A model generated the notes under the pieces. That model was not told the DNA's origin and ran no database searches. It saw nothing but the letters and a program-made list of their open reading frames with translations. From the NCBI GenBank assembly GCA_029262515.1, contig JAJCZH010000026.1, positions 37,008-101,007 of the forward strand: a stretch of DNA of 64,000 bases, in the 5' to 3' direction. The translations under genes were made by a program, and so were the position numbers. This document shows, one piece after another, positions 17,779 to 26,373 of this stretch (position 1 is the stretch's first letter; the number at the start of each line of letters is the position of its first letter). This DNA is from Deltaproteobacteria bacterium (GTDB lineage: Bacteria > Desulfobacterota > GWC2-55-46 > JADFVP01).

Positions 17779-19149
17779 TTACTTGGCGCTCGCCTGCTCC
17801 GCCAGCTGTGCCTGTTCCTGCTGTGCCTGTTGATTCTGGCGAACCCTCAATTTACCGAGCCGTATCCACTGCAAAAGCGGCCTTTTTGACGGACAGACAT
17901 AAGAGCAACAGCCGCACTCAATACAGTCGAAACCGCCCCAACCGTTAAAATCATCGAGGCGCTGCATGTTTCCGTAATCGCCCAGCCTGTACGGCATAAG
18001 CGCCATAGGACAGGCCTCAACGCAACTTGCGCACCGAATGCACGCATCATACTTCTTCGGTTTGATGACTTCGCCCATAAGGGCCGTTATGCCAGAAGTA
18101 CCTTTTATGACAGGAACATCGAGCTGCATCTGGGCTATACCCATCATAGGGCCGCCGTTCAGAACTTCGAACTCGCCGCCCTCTTTAAGTCCGCCGCACT
18201 GCTTTATGATCTCCTCAAAGGTAGTGCCTATTCTACAGAGCAGGTTTTTCGGCTCCTTAATACCGTTGCCGCTGACCGTTACCACCCGCTCGATAAGCGG
18301 CTTGCCGTAATTGAGGGCATCGAAAATCGCGGCTGCCGTGCCTACGTTATTTACAACCACGCCAACGTCGAGTGGAAGTTTGCCCTTTGGAACCTTGCGG
18401 TTTAAGGCGGCCTTTATAAGCATCTTCTCAGCACCCTGCGGGTACTTTGTCTCAAGCTCTATAACTTTTATATCGGTGCAGGACGGGCCGAGCGCCAACT
18501 TTATCGCCTCAATCGCATCCTTCTTATTATCCTCAATACCTATAAAACCGTTTGGCGCTCCTACGCCCTTCATAAGCGCGCGCATGCCCCAGACAACCTT
18601 GTCAGCCTCTTCGAGCATAATTCTGTGGTCGGCCGTAAGGTACGGTTCGCACTCGCAGCCGTTAAGGACGATGGTATCTATCTTCTTTCCCTTCGGCGCA
18701 TTGAGTTTTACGGCGGTCGGAAAACCGGCCCCTCCCATACCAACAATACCGCTCTCCCGTATGGTCGTGCGAATAGCGTCAGGAGTAAGGGAGGCTAGAT
18801 CTACCGTAACCCCGCCTGATGTGCCCCAATCCTTCTTCTCACCGTCTCCGGTTATTACGATGGAGGGCACCTTCATGCCGACCGGGTGTTGATAGAGGTC
18901 TATCTCTTTGACCTTTCCACTTATAGACGCATGAATAGGGGCTGAGACAAAGGCCTCCACATCGGCGATCTTCTGCCCCTCTTCTACCACATCACCCTTC
19001 TTGACCAAAGCGGTACAGGGCGCGCCGGCGTGCTGCCTCAGAGGGATTATGACGGTCTTTGGAAGCGCCGCCGGGGTAATCGCCTTTGAAGAGGCCAGCT
19101 CTTTGTTATAAGCCGGGTGTATGCCTCTATCGAATGTTTTTAAGCCCAT
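17779..19149 (-). CDS. rnfC: Rnf complex subunit C, NADH/FMN and iron-sulfur subunit
   Basis: This 456-residue protein is the peripheral subunit that binds NAD(H) and FMN (GMGGAGFPTAVKL near 153-165; NGCECEPYLTADH near 180). It also has two [4Fe-4S] clusters near the C-terminus (CIRCASCVEACP and CIECGCCSYVCP). The Gln/Ala-rich tail (QNQQAQQEQAQ) is a short low-complexity end. This is the first gene of the rnf operon. No strong Shine-Dalgarno is visible, and a ZTP riboswitch with a terminator platform lies about 90 bases upstream. Confidence 0.95.
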   Translation of the reverse strand: MGLKTFDRGIHPAYNKELASSKAITPAALPKTVIIPLRQHAGAPCTALVKKGDVVEEGQKIADVEAFVSAPIHASISGKVKEIDLYQHPVGMKVPSIVITGDGEKKDWGTSGGVTVDLASLTPDAIRTTIRESGIVGMGGAGFPTAVKLNAPKGKKIDTIVLNGCECEPYLTADHRIMLEEADKVVWGMRALMKGVGAPNGFIGIEDNKKDAIEAIKLALGPSCTDIKVIELETKYPQGAEKMLIKAALNRKVPKGKLPLDVGVVVNNVGTAAAIFDALNYGKPLIERVVTVSGNGIKEPKNLLCRIGTTFEEIIKQCGGLKEGGEFEVLNGGPMMGIAQMQLDVPVIKGTSGITALMGEVIKPKKYDACIRCASCVEACPMALMPYRLGDYGNMQRLDDFNGWGGFDCIECGCCSYVCPSKRPLLQWIRLGKLRVRQNQQAQQEQAQLAEQASAK

Positions 19150-19240
19150 AATTTTATTGGAGTTGAACTTTTATCAGTACCATTATACCGCCCATTTAAT
19201 CAAGAAAATTTTACTCTTGAATCAAGAAGCAGGCAGGCAC

Positions 19241-19299
19241 AAAAAAACCGTGCGAACAGATACAGAAGCTCTTAAAGAGCCCCGCAAATGCCCAGACGG
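19241..19299 (-). terminator. Intrinsic terminator of the ZTP riboswitch platform
   Basis: In minus-strand RNA, CCGU-C-UGGGCA (19299 leftward) pairs with UGUUCG-C-ACGG and is followed by seven U (19241-19247). A perfect inner hairpin GCUCUU/AAGAGC sits at the top of the stem. The left arm reuses the CCGUC that forms the aptamer pseudoknot, so terminator and ligand-bound aptamer exclude one another. Ligand should therefore turn expression on. Confidence 0.8.
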
Positions 19300-19370
19300 T
19301 CGGCAACCTACATATAACTTCCGCTCCACGGTGGTTCTATCCACCCAGTATCCCGTCAGTCACGAAAGTG
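19288..19370 (-). promoter_or_regulatory. ZTP (pfl-type) riboswitch in front of the rnf operon
   Basis: The minus-strand RNA shows the ZTP consensus. P1 is CUUUCG/CGGAAG, followed by UGACUGACGG, a P2 hairpin GGUGG-AUAGAA-CCACC, then CGUGGAGCG, a variable linker, and the 3' domain GCCGACCGUCUGGGCA. The GACGG segment pairs perfectly with CCGUC, the class pseudoknot, with bases changed from the usual GGCG/CGCC so that pairing is kept. The class senses ZTP/ZMP, a sign of 10-formyl-tetrahydrofolate shortage, and usually controls purine and one-carbon genes. Here the next gene is rnfC. Confidence 0.9.
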
Positions 19371-19386
19371 TTTATATTTAATATAC

Positions 19387-19415
19387 AGTAAAAGCTAAAA
19401 AGGGGCTTCTGTCAA
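19387..19415 (-). promoter_or_regulatory. Sigma-70-like promoter of the riboswitch-rnf transcript
   Basis: Minus-strand TTGACA (19410-19415) is perfect and 17 bases from TTTACT (19387-19392, four of six matches). The predicted start near 19380 lies just before the P1 stem of the riboswitch. Confidence 0.6.
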
Positions 19416-19875
19416 GTAGTTCATATGAATAATGACTGTTTTTATGCCACAGTAGCACGGCAGAGAAGTGTCAATGGTACATAGTACACCTACTTACTGC
19501 GCATCATCGAGGAAGTCATAGGTTTACCGATTAACAAAGGTATTAAAACTCCCGAAACAAATAATGGGCACAACCCAACCTGCATGGCTGTAGGACACCT
19601 TATAGTATTACAAAAAAATATATACACACAACCGCAGAAGTCTTACTGAGGCCTTAATATCATAAATGCAAAAAAACGGCATTAAAATTCTCTACACTTA
19701 CAGATAACTTAATAAACCACTAATATATGTGAATTAATTGGAATTCAGGTACTTATGCGCATTCATTCTAGTTATTTTTCTTACATTTCTTATGCACTTT
19801 AAAAAATCAGAAGTTATGGCTTTTTTGCCTATCTAGTTAATAAAATCAGCCAGTTAGAAAGCATATGCAAACTCA
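19416..19875. other. AT-rich intergenic region, no gene recognised
   Basis: The stretch between the rnf promoter and the sigma-54 promoter of the PEP-CTERM relic is AT-rich, with several short A and T runs. I see no convincing ORF, RNA gene or repeat. It may hold the activator site for the sigma-54 promoter, but no clear inverted repeat stands out. Confidence 0.5.
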
Positions 19876-19889
19876 GGCATGCTTTTTGC
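19876..19889 (+). promoter_or_regulatory. Sigma-54 promoter of the PEP-CTERM gene
   Basis: The sequence AGGCATGCTTTTTGCG has GG (19876-19877) and GC (19888-19889) separated by exactly 10 bases, with TTGC at -12. The predicted start is near 19901, about 80 bases before the ATG at 19979. Sigma-54 promoters are typical of PEP-CTERM genes controlled by PrsK/PrsR-type systems; no such regulator is in the window. Confidence 0.7.
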
Positions 19890-19978
19890 GTACACTAAAT
19901 AGAAAATTGTCTTCTTATTCCTATTTAGAGAAGAGGGCATAAGAGCTAAGTAAACAGACTAAGATAGGGTAAAATAAC

Positions 19979-20615
19979 ATGCTCAAAAAACTTTCAGTTT
20001 TAATTATGGCGATTGTTACGACTGTCGCTATCACAAACACCCAAGGCCTCCACATATGCTATTGGCATGGCTGAAGGTTCCAGCGTTCACGCCGCAATGG
20101 GTGGTTCACCGCACTACCCTACTCTGTGGGCCGGCATATAAGGCTACGGTACGGACTATCTTATTACTTACTTGACTTTCGACCTTACATCTATCGGCAG
20201 TGGAGAGACGATAACGTCTATCTCCCTTTCCGGTTCCACAAGAACTTATTCTGGCGATTCGGTAATAAACGCTTACCACGTCAACGACGATTCACTTGGC
20301 GGCCTTGGTTACCCGGGCCTCACTTATAACGGTTTTCATAACTATGACTCATACCTTGGTACCGAATCACAGAGCGGTATTGGCCCTTACAGCTGGGATA
20401 TTTCAGCATACGATTACTCGGCTGACCTGGTAGATAACACCCTGACAATCGCACTCGCTTCGGATGCCCGTGCCACAGGTGGTCATTGGGTAAGCTTTAA
20501 CAGGGACATGAGCCTGAACATCAATACGGCCTCCGTACCCGAACCCTCTACACTGCTCCTTCTCGGCAGCGACATAGCAGGCTTCGGATTTATCAGGAAA
20601 AGATTCAAGAAGTAA
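19979..20615 (+). pseudogene. PEP-CTERM sorting-domain protein, disrupted by a frameshift and a stop
   Basis: The ATG at 19979 follows AGGG and gives a signal peptide (MLKKLSVLIMAIVTTVAI...). One surplus base near 20047 (in AAGGCC) throws it out of frame; removing it continues into ASTYAIGMAEGSSVHAAM. That frame meets TAA at about 20140 (ATA TAA GGC) and then runs open from about 20143 to 20615. The end reads VPEPSTLLLLGSDIAGFGFIRKRF, a classical PEP-CTERM tail: PEP motif, membrane helix, basic end, recognised by an exosortase. Two lesions suggest a decayed gene, or assembly errors. An intact sigma-54 promoter and terminator flank it. A start at 20172 (TTG) would encode only the C-terminal 147 residues. 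Confidence 0.75.
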
Positions 20616-20641
20616 GGCCTTAAATATAACAAGTACCAAAG

Positions 20642-20674
20642 CCCATCGGCCTTAAAAGCCGTTTGGGTTTTTTT
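20642..20674 (+). terminator. Intrinsic terminator after the PEP-CTERM pseudogene
   Basis: CCCATCGGC pairs with GCCGTTTGGG (one T-T mismatch) around a CTTAAAA loop and is followed by seven T (20668-20674). Confidence 0.8.
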
Positions 20675-20757
20675 CGGTAAAACCGTTGCATGCAGTGCTT
20701 GGGATGGAATATGCGTAGCACAGGAAATTTTCTTAAACTGCACTAAAACTTTCCGTA

Positions 20758-21693
20758 CTAATTCAGATCTCCAGCGCAGCGGAAACCTAAAAGTATATGC
20801 CTGAGATCACGAGGCCGCCCATGGCGCGCGGCAGAGCGTGTGACACCTGGCAGGTCGTCCCATGATCCCCCCTTGACGATAAAGGAGCCTTTTAAATCTC
20901 CGGCAGTAACCGGTGTTGATGTCCACTCAAAAACCTGTCCCGCCATGTCGTAGAGCCAGTAGGGGCTGATGCCAGCAGGGTACTCACCTACAGGCACTGT
21001 GTCGAAGGGGCCGTTATCGTAGCTGTTGAGCCTGGCCGGATCGAAAGTGTTACCCCAGGGAAAGAATCTCCCATCGATACCGCGGGCCGCTTTCTCCCAT
21101 TCAGATTCCGTGGGTAGGCGCAGTACCCTTTCTTCTTTCGTGCCCCTCCAGCTACAGAACCGCTCAGCATCTTTATGGGTGACCAGAACAACCGGGTGCT
21201 CTGCCCTGCCTTCCGGATACTGCCCATCTCTCCACAAAAACCGCCTTACCGCACTGTATGGGTGAATAAGACCGTACCCTCTCCACGTTTCCTCATCAAC
21301 AAAGGGAAAAGGGGTTTCAACCTCTTTTCCAGTATCTATAACACCAGTCTCTATAACAAAGGTCTGGTACGCCCGGTTGGTTACCGGGTAAAGGTCAACA
21401 ATATAACCGGAGACCGATGGTTCGCTCTGCTGCTCGATCTCAAACCAACGGTTCTCTCTGGCAACGGAACTCTTGTGAATCAACTCATCGAGACGATAAC
21501 CAAACTCCCTCTCCGAAGGCGTGCTGCCCATAATGAAGATTCCAGCCGGGATATTTGCCATAGGGGTACGGGACAGTTTTTCACTCTGAGCAGTTGAGGC
21601 AGCGTAACGGCAGCCGGTAACTGACATTGCGGTGATTAAGATTACAATGACAAACAGGGAGGTCTGTATGAAAAATAATTTAAGAGACTCCAT
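20758..21693 (-). CDS. SUMF1/formylglycine-generating-enzyme-like lipoprotein
   Basis: This 311-residue protein has a lipoprotein signal (hydrophobic 9-24, lipobox SVTGC). A SUMF1/FGE-sulfatase domain follows from about residue 45 to the end: IPAGIFIMGS, YIVDLYPVTNRAYQTF, LPTESEWEKAARG, FPWGN, YDMAGQVFEWTS, KGGSW and ILLGFRCA. The fold includes formylglycine-generating enzymes, but most bacterial family members have other or unknown roles, so enzymatic function is not assigned. It is a single gene between the PEP-CTERM relic and a hybrid kinase. An outer-membrane or periplasmic location is likely. Confidence 0.85.
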   Translation of the reverse strand: MESLKLFFIQTSLFVIVILITAMSVTGCRYAASTAQSEKLSRTPMANIPAGIFIMGSTPSEREFGYRLDELIHKSSVARENRWFEIEQQSEPSVSGYIVDLYPVTNRAYQTFVIETGVIDTGKEVETPFPFVDEETWRGYGLIHPYSAVRRFLWRDGQYPEGRAEHPVVLVTHKDAERFCSWRGTKEERVLRLPTESEWEKAARGIDGRFFPWGNTFDPARLNSYDNGPFDTVPVGEYPAGISPYWLYDMAGQVFEWTSTPVTAGDLKGSFIVKGGSWDDLPGVTRSAARHGRPRDLRHILLGFRCAGDLN

Positions 21694-21795
21694 AGCTGCT
21701 ACCCGTTCTTACCATACTCATATCCTAAAACAGTGGAGCAGGTCAGGTCTTTAAGTTCTAATCAGCTGCTGCCGGAATGAACGGCCAGAGACCAC

Positions 21796-23544
21796 TTATT
21801 TTGCTGTTTTCAAGGCTTCATTGATAGCAACAAGCAGGTCTTGCTGCTCATACGGTTTCTGAAAAAACCCGTAACCACCCTTCTCTATAAACGGCCATTG
21901 CGACTCAATGTCGAGGTAACCGCTGGTAAAGATCACTTTAAGATCGGGTTTTTTTATCAACAACTCTTCAACCAACTGTACGCCGCTTCTATCCGGCAGT
22001 ACCACATCGGTAAAGACCAGATCAATTTCACCCTTCTGCTCTTCAAAGATACCGATAGCTTCGGTAGCGCTCTTGGCCTGATGGACGAAGTACCTATTTC
22101 CCACCAACATCCAGGCCACACTCTTGAGCAAGAAACCCTCATCCTCAACCAGCAATATACGCTCACCACACCCGACAGAGCCTGTCGGCTGATAGTAACT
22201 ACTTTCTACAGGGGCTGAGCTCTTCGCAGCGGGGAAATAGACTTTAAAAGCCGACCCTTTCTTCGGTTCGCTGGAGACCGTAATCGCACCGTTATGTCCT
22301 TTTACTATTGTCGATACAACACTCAAACCCAGCCCCATACCCTTGCCGGTACCTTTCGTGGTAAAAAAAGGTTCGAACAGGTTCTCGACAACCGTGCTCT
22401 CTATGCCGTCACCCGAATCCTCGACCGTTATACAGACATACTTGCCCGGTGACGCGCCCGGCACATCGACGCATTTTTCGTCAATAGTAAAGTTATCCGC
22501 CTTCACGTTGATAACTCCACCGTCAACCTCCATAGAGTCCTTGGCATTGAGTACGAGGTTCATGATCACCTGATCTATATTACCTTTATCCGCAAAGATG
22601 TCCCACAGGTCCGGGGCAAGGCTTGTTTCGATGACTATATCCTCCTCAAGAATATGCCTGAGCGTATTGGCCATGCTCTCGACAACAGTTCCGGGTTTAA
22701 GCTGCTTGAATGTAGTCGGCTGGTTGCGTGTGGAAATAAGCAACTGGCGAGTGAGATTCGCGCCGCGCTCGGTAGTTGCGTTTATGACTTCGAGATACTC
22801 TTTCAACCGATCTAGAGAAAAATCTTCGGACAGGCCTTTTATGGACAGTCCGCTTAGAGTCTTTATTATCGTGAGCACGTTATTAAAGTCGTGGACAATG
22901 CCGCTTGCAAACCTGCCTGCTATTTCCATTTTCTGGGCCTGAAGAAGCTCTGTCTGAATCTTCTCTTTCTGCTCCTCTACACGTCTTCTCTCTTCGATTT
23001 CGGTTATCAAAAGTTCATTGGCAAACTCAAGTTTTGCGGTCCGCTCTTCAACCAACACCTCTAGATTATCTTTTATGCCCTTGAGCTCCTCTTCGGCCTG
23101 CTTACGCCGCGTTATATCTCTAATAATCACCTGTATGCATAACTCTCCCTTGTAGACAACAGGAATCGGCCTTGTTTCACCGTAAAATTCAGAGCCGTCG
23201 AGCCTGATAAATTTGTGCTCTACGGTATTTCTCAGTCTGCTGACGTCATTATTGGCATAATCTTCTAACATCTCCTTAATCTTGTTCTGTACCAGATCGA
23301 GGCCGTCGGGATGCACAAATACCATTGCATCTGACCCTACAATTTCTTCGGGACCCTTCGCGCCCAGCAACCTGACTCCGGAACTATCTATGTACAGTAT
23401 CTTGCCCTCAAGATTATGAACGACTATACTGTCCGGCGACTGTTCAACGAGCATACTGTAACGGAGTTCACTCTCTTTAAGCTCTTTCTCTACCCGCTCA
23501 AGCTTCTCTTGCACAGATGATATTTTATCGGGTTCTTTGTCCAT
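21796..23544 (-). CDS. PAS-containing hybrid histidine kinase with C-terminal receiver
   Basis: This 582-residue protein has no obvious membrane segment, so it is probably cytoplasmic. An N-terminal coiled coil is followed by a PAS/PAC domain (about 22-150), a second coiled coil, a HisKA box (FASGIVHDFNNVLTI near 213), a HATPase domain (NLVLNAKDSM, DSGDGI, GMGLGLSVV) and a receiver domain (about 455-575; DLVFTDVVLP holds the phospho-acceptor Asp). The HDFNN form of the H-box is typical of hybrid kinases that phosphorylate their own receiver. No cognate output regulator lies next to it. Confidence 0.9.
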   Translation of the reverse strand: MDKEPDKISSVQEKLERVEKELKESELRYSMLVEQSPDSIVVHNLEGKILYIDSSGVRLLGAKGPEEIVGSDAMVFVHPDGLDLVQNKIKEMLEDYANNDVSRLRNTVEHKFIRLDGSEFYGETRPIPVVYKGELCIQVIIRDITRRKQAEEELKGIKDNLEVLVEERTAKLEFANELLITEIEERRRVEEQKEKIQTELLQAQKMEIAGRFASGIVHDFNNVLTIIKTLSGLSIKGLSEDFSLDRLKEYLEVINATTERGANLTRQLLISTRNQPTTFKQLKPGTVVESMANTLRHILEEDIVIETSLAPDLWDIFADKGNIDQVIMNLVLNAKDSMEVDGGVINVKADNFTIDEKCVDVPGASPGKYVCITVEDSGDGIESTVVENLFEPFFTTKGTGKGMGLGLSVVSTIVKGHNGAITVSSEPKKGSAFKVYFPAAKSSAPVESSYYQPTGSVGCGERILLVEDEGFLLKSVAWMLVGNRYFVHQAKSATEAIGIFEEQKGEIDLVFTDVVLPDRSGVQLVEELLIKKPDLKVIFTSGYLDIESQWPFIEKGGYGFFQKPYEQQDLLVAINEALKTAK

Positions 23545-23736
23545 CTCATGTCCCTTTTAAAGAGCTGTTGGTCCGCACCAAACTACCGATGGCCTGCTAT
23601 CATTTCAGTATCTAGTTGCCGACAACCTAAAAATATAGAACCGGAGTAGAGCGTAACAAGAGTCTTCAAGTACGCTCTACGCATTTGCAACTCGGTTACA
23701 AAGAGCAGGCAGATACGGTATAGCGGAAAAACAGTA

Positions 23737-24888
23737 CTACCTGATGCGCGGCCTGCGCTCTAGGGTTACGTCGATCTCTTTACGCCGTCCATCCCTTAAA
23801 AGACCGACCTTTACAACCGTGCCCGGATATTTAGAGGATACATGCTCATTAAACGCCTCCATCTTCTCTACCTTCTTGCCGTCTATATCTACTATAAAAT
23901 CACCACCTGTGGCCACCTGTAACTGCCCTTTTTTTACCGGCAGGTTGACCAGACCTGTCGCCCCTCTTACCCCGGCCTTACCGGCAGGGCTCAACTCAAA
24001 AACAGAAGCGACCAGGATACCCGGCACCTTGAATTCGAGACGTCCGGCAAGCTCAAGATCCATATCCTGGCCGGTAAACCCTATCCAGACATTCGGTTTA
24101 TACTCGCCAAGGCGTGCGATCCCCGCGATGCTCTTCTCAATAACCGATACAGGTATGGCGAGCCCGACGCCTACGGAGCCCGGAACGGGGCTGAAGATAG
24201 CGGCATTCAACCCGACCATCTCGGAATTCCCGTTCAACAGCGGCCCGCCTGAGCTTCCGGGGTTTGTGGCTGCGTCTGTCTGTATAAGCCCCTCTACTAC
24301 AGCGCCGCTCGACGCCCTGATTCTGCGGCTCGTTGAACTTACTATGCCTACACTAAGGCTCTTCTCCAGCCCGAAGGGATTACCGATAGCTAGAACCTTG
24401 GAACCGACCTTCAACTCTTCGCCACGGGCAAAACGGACCGGGTAAAGAAGCTGCTCCGGGGCATCTATCTTCAGTACGGCTATATCCGTATCGACATCAA
24501 CCCCTACGATACCGGCCTCGTAATTCGTACCGTCATAGAGCCTGACACTGAGCTTAAGGGCTCCGTCTATGAGATGAAGGCTCGTAAGCACGCGACCCGA
24601 CTTGTCTATAACAATCCCTGCCCCGGCATCCTCCATCGGTATGGCGCGGTAGAAAGCATCGTAACGTACGGTCGTATTGGTTATATTAACCACTGAGCGC
24701 GAGGCAGACTCGTAGACCCTTATATTCTCCGCCTCATCGCTACCAAGGGCGTTGAGCTGTGCAGGTAAAATAAGTGAGACAACTAAGAGAAGAGCTGAAA
24801 GTAGCGATGTAGACAATAACAGCGCTCTTCTCTCTATCTGCGCTCTTTTTATCTGAGCTTTCTCTAACCGGTTATAAATAAAAAACAT
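23737..24888 (-). CDS. HtrA/DegP-like (S1C) serine protease with one PDZ domain
   Basis: The reading frame extends to 24918, but that start is TTG; the ATG at 24888 has CAGGTG before it and gives 383 residues. An N-terminal membrane anchor (about residues 25-45) is followed by a trypsin-like domain with the triad His in VLTSLHLIDGA, Asp in DTDIAVLKID and Ser in NPGSSGGPL (usual form NPGNSGGPL). A PDZ domain fills about the last 110 residues. It is a periplasmic, probably membrane-tethered quality-control protease. Confidence 0.9.
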   Translation of the reverse strand: MFFIYNRLEKAQIKRAQIERRALLLSTSLLSALLLVVSLILPAQLNALGSDEAENIRVYESASRSVVNITNTTVRYDAFYRAIPMEDAGAGIVIDKSGRVLTSLHLIDGALKLSVRLYDGTNYEAGIVGVDVDTDIAVLKIDAPEQLLYPVRFARGEELKVGSKVLAIGNPFGLEKSLSVGIVSSTSRRIRASSGAVVEGLIQTDAATNPGSSGGPLLNGNSEMVGLNAAIFSPVPGSVGVGLAIPVSVIEKSIAGIARLGEYKPNVWIGFTGQDMDLELAGRLEFKVPGILVASVFELSPAGKAGVRGATGLVNLPVKKGQLQVATGGDFIVDIDGKKVEKMEAFNEHVSSKYPGTVVKVGLLRDGRRKEIDVTLERRPRIR

Positions 24889-25035
24889 AAACACCTGGAT
24901 TTGTATTGGACATTTCAAACAAATTTATAGTACATTTTTGAACCGACGACAAGAACTAAGAGTGACCGCGACAGAACACCCTTGCAGACTCTTTTAACCG
25001 AGCTTTAACCACCCTTATCTGATAATATAAAAATC

Positions 25036-26232
25036 ATGCATACCACTACCATATTCTGCCGACTTCGGCGCTCTCTGTTACTACTGACAGTAGCGGCAAT
25101 CGCGCTGGTACTTATCTCTGCTCCGTACTCAAATGCAATCACGCTGCCCGAGACCGAGCACAGCGCTTTTCTGAACGATTTCAGCGAAGGCTACAGGGCG
25201 GGTAAAACCCACTTTATCACCAACCTGATAAAAGAGAACCAGCGCAAGGTACGCCCGGTGGTACGTACGCTTATAGAAGAGGCGAAGAATAGAGATTATA
25301 ACGAGCGCATGGAGCTGCTCGACATAGCCAACGCTATTGCCGCCATGCACAAGCACTGGAACTACGACGAAGAGCCGCTGAAAGAGGTGGAGGCGGTTCT
25401 CAAAGCAGAACTTGAGCGCGAACAGGCGCGGGCGGCAGAGGCTGCAAAGTGGGCCGCATTCGAGAAGTACCCCGGCAACCTGCTCTTTAGAACAAATCCC
25501 GAAAGCCTTGAGAGGAACAGAGTGGCTCCGGTCGTCTTTGCGCACTGGAAACACAGGCTGCTCTTCGAGTGCTCGGCCTGCCACGACTCTCTCTTTAGTA
25601 TAGATAGAAGCGCCAGCGCTATGACACCAGCAACCGCGCACAAAAAAGAGTTCTGCGGCGCATGCCACGACTCCAAAACCGCCTTCGGCCTGATGAACTA
25701 CGAGACCGACTGCATCCGTTGCCACAATACGGAAACAGAAGAGAACAAGCAGGTCTATACCGCAAAATACGACCTCGGTCTCTCCTCCAAGAAAGCTGGC
25801 CAGCTCGGAGGAAAACTCGGCAAGCTAAAAGACGGGAAACTGCCAGAAGACCGCTTTGGAGACATTAACTGGGTTGAGCTTGGTAATAGCGGAGCTTACA
25901 AGCCGGTCTCTAAAAAAATGACTGGCGCCGAGAAGAGTTCAAGCGCCATCCTCTTCGAGGTTCCCCCGGCCGCAGCATGGATAGGGGCCGTACCGTTCAG
26001 GCATAAACAACATAGCCCGGGCATCGAGTGCTCCACCTGCCACTCATCTCTATACGCGAAAAAGGCTGGAGGCAGCAAACACGCCACAATGGAAAGTATG
26101 GCCGATGGAAAATCGTGCGGAGCCTGCCACAACAAGGTCTCGTTCAAACTCGCCGACTGCATGCGCTGCCATACGAACGGCCTCTCGGACGAAGAGCTTG
26201 GCAAGATGCTGAAAAGAGATACCGGAGAGTAA
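25036..26232 (+). CDS. Hexahaem cytochrome with two c7-type trihaem domains
   Basis: This 398-residue protein has a signal peptide (to about residue 35, YSNA) and a helical charged N-terminal region (40-150) without haem. Six CXXCH motifs then fall in two groups of three: CSACH, CGACH, CIRCH and CSTCH, CGACH, CMRCH. Each group begins with a histidine-rich lead (FAHWKHRLLFE and FRHKQHSPGIE) as in c7-type cytochromes, so it is two fused trihaem domains joined by a Lys/Gly-rich linker. Electron transfer in the periplasm is likely. The ATG has no visible ribosome-binding site and lies only about 10 bases after a -10-like GATAAT. Confidence 0.9.
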   Translation: MHTTTIFCRLRRSLLLLTVAAIALVLISAPYSNAITLPETEHSAFLNDFSEGYRAGKTHFITNLIKENQRKVRPVVRTLIEEAKNRDYNERMELLDIANAIAAMHKHWNYDEEPLKEVEAVLKAELEREQARAAEAAKWAAFEKYPGNLLFRTNPESLERNRVAPVVFAHWKHRLLFECSACHDSLFSIDRSASAMTPATAHKKEFCGACHDSKTAFGLMNYETDCIRCHNTETEENKQVYTAKYDLGLSSKKAGQLGGKLGKLKDGKLPEDRFGDINWVELGNSGAYKPVSKKMTGAEKSSSAILFEVPPAAAWIGAVPFRHKQHSPGIECSTCHSSLYAKKAGGSKHATMESMADGKSCGACHNKVSFKLADCMRCHTNGLSDEELGKMLKRDTGE

Positions 26233-26373
26233 CACGGCGAGCAGCTGCTACTCAGAAAAAGCGGCCATAGGGTAGAGAACTCTACTTATCTGCCTGCTTC
26301 ATGCAGGTAAAGAAAAAACTATCCTGACTGTAAACCAGATATCTGTCCTGCCTTACCTGTCATAATCTCCAGC

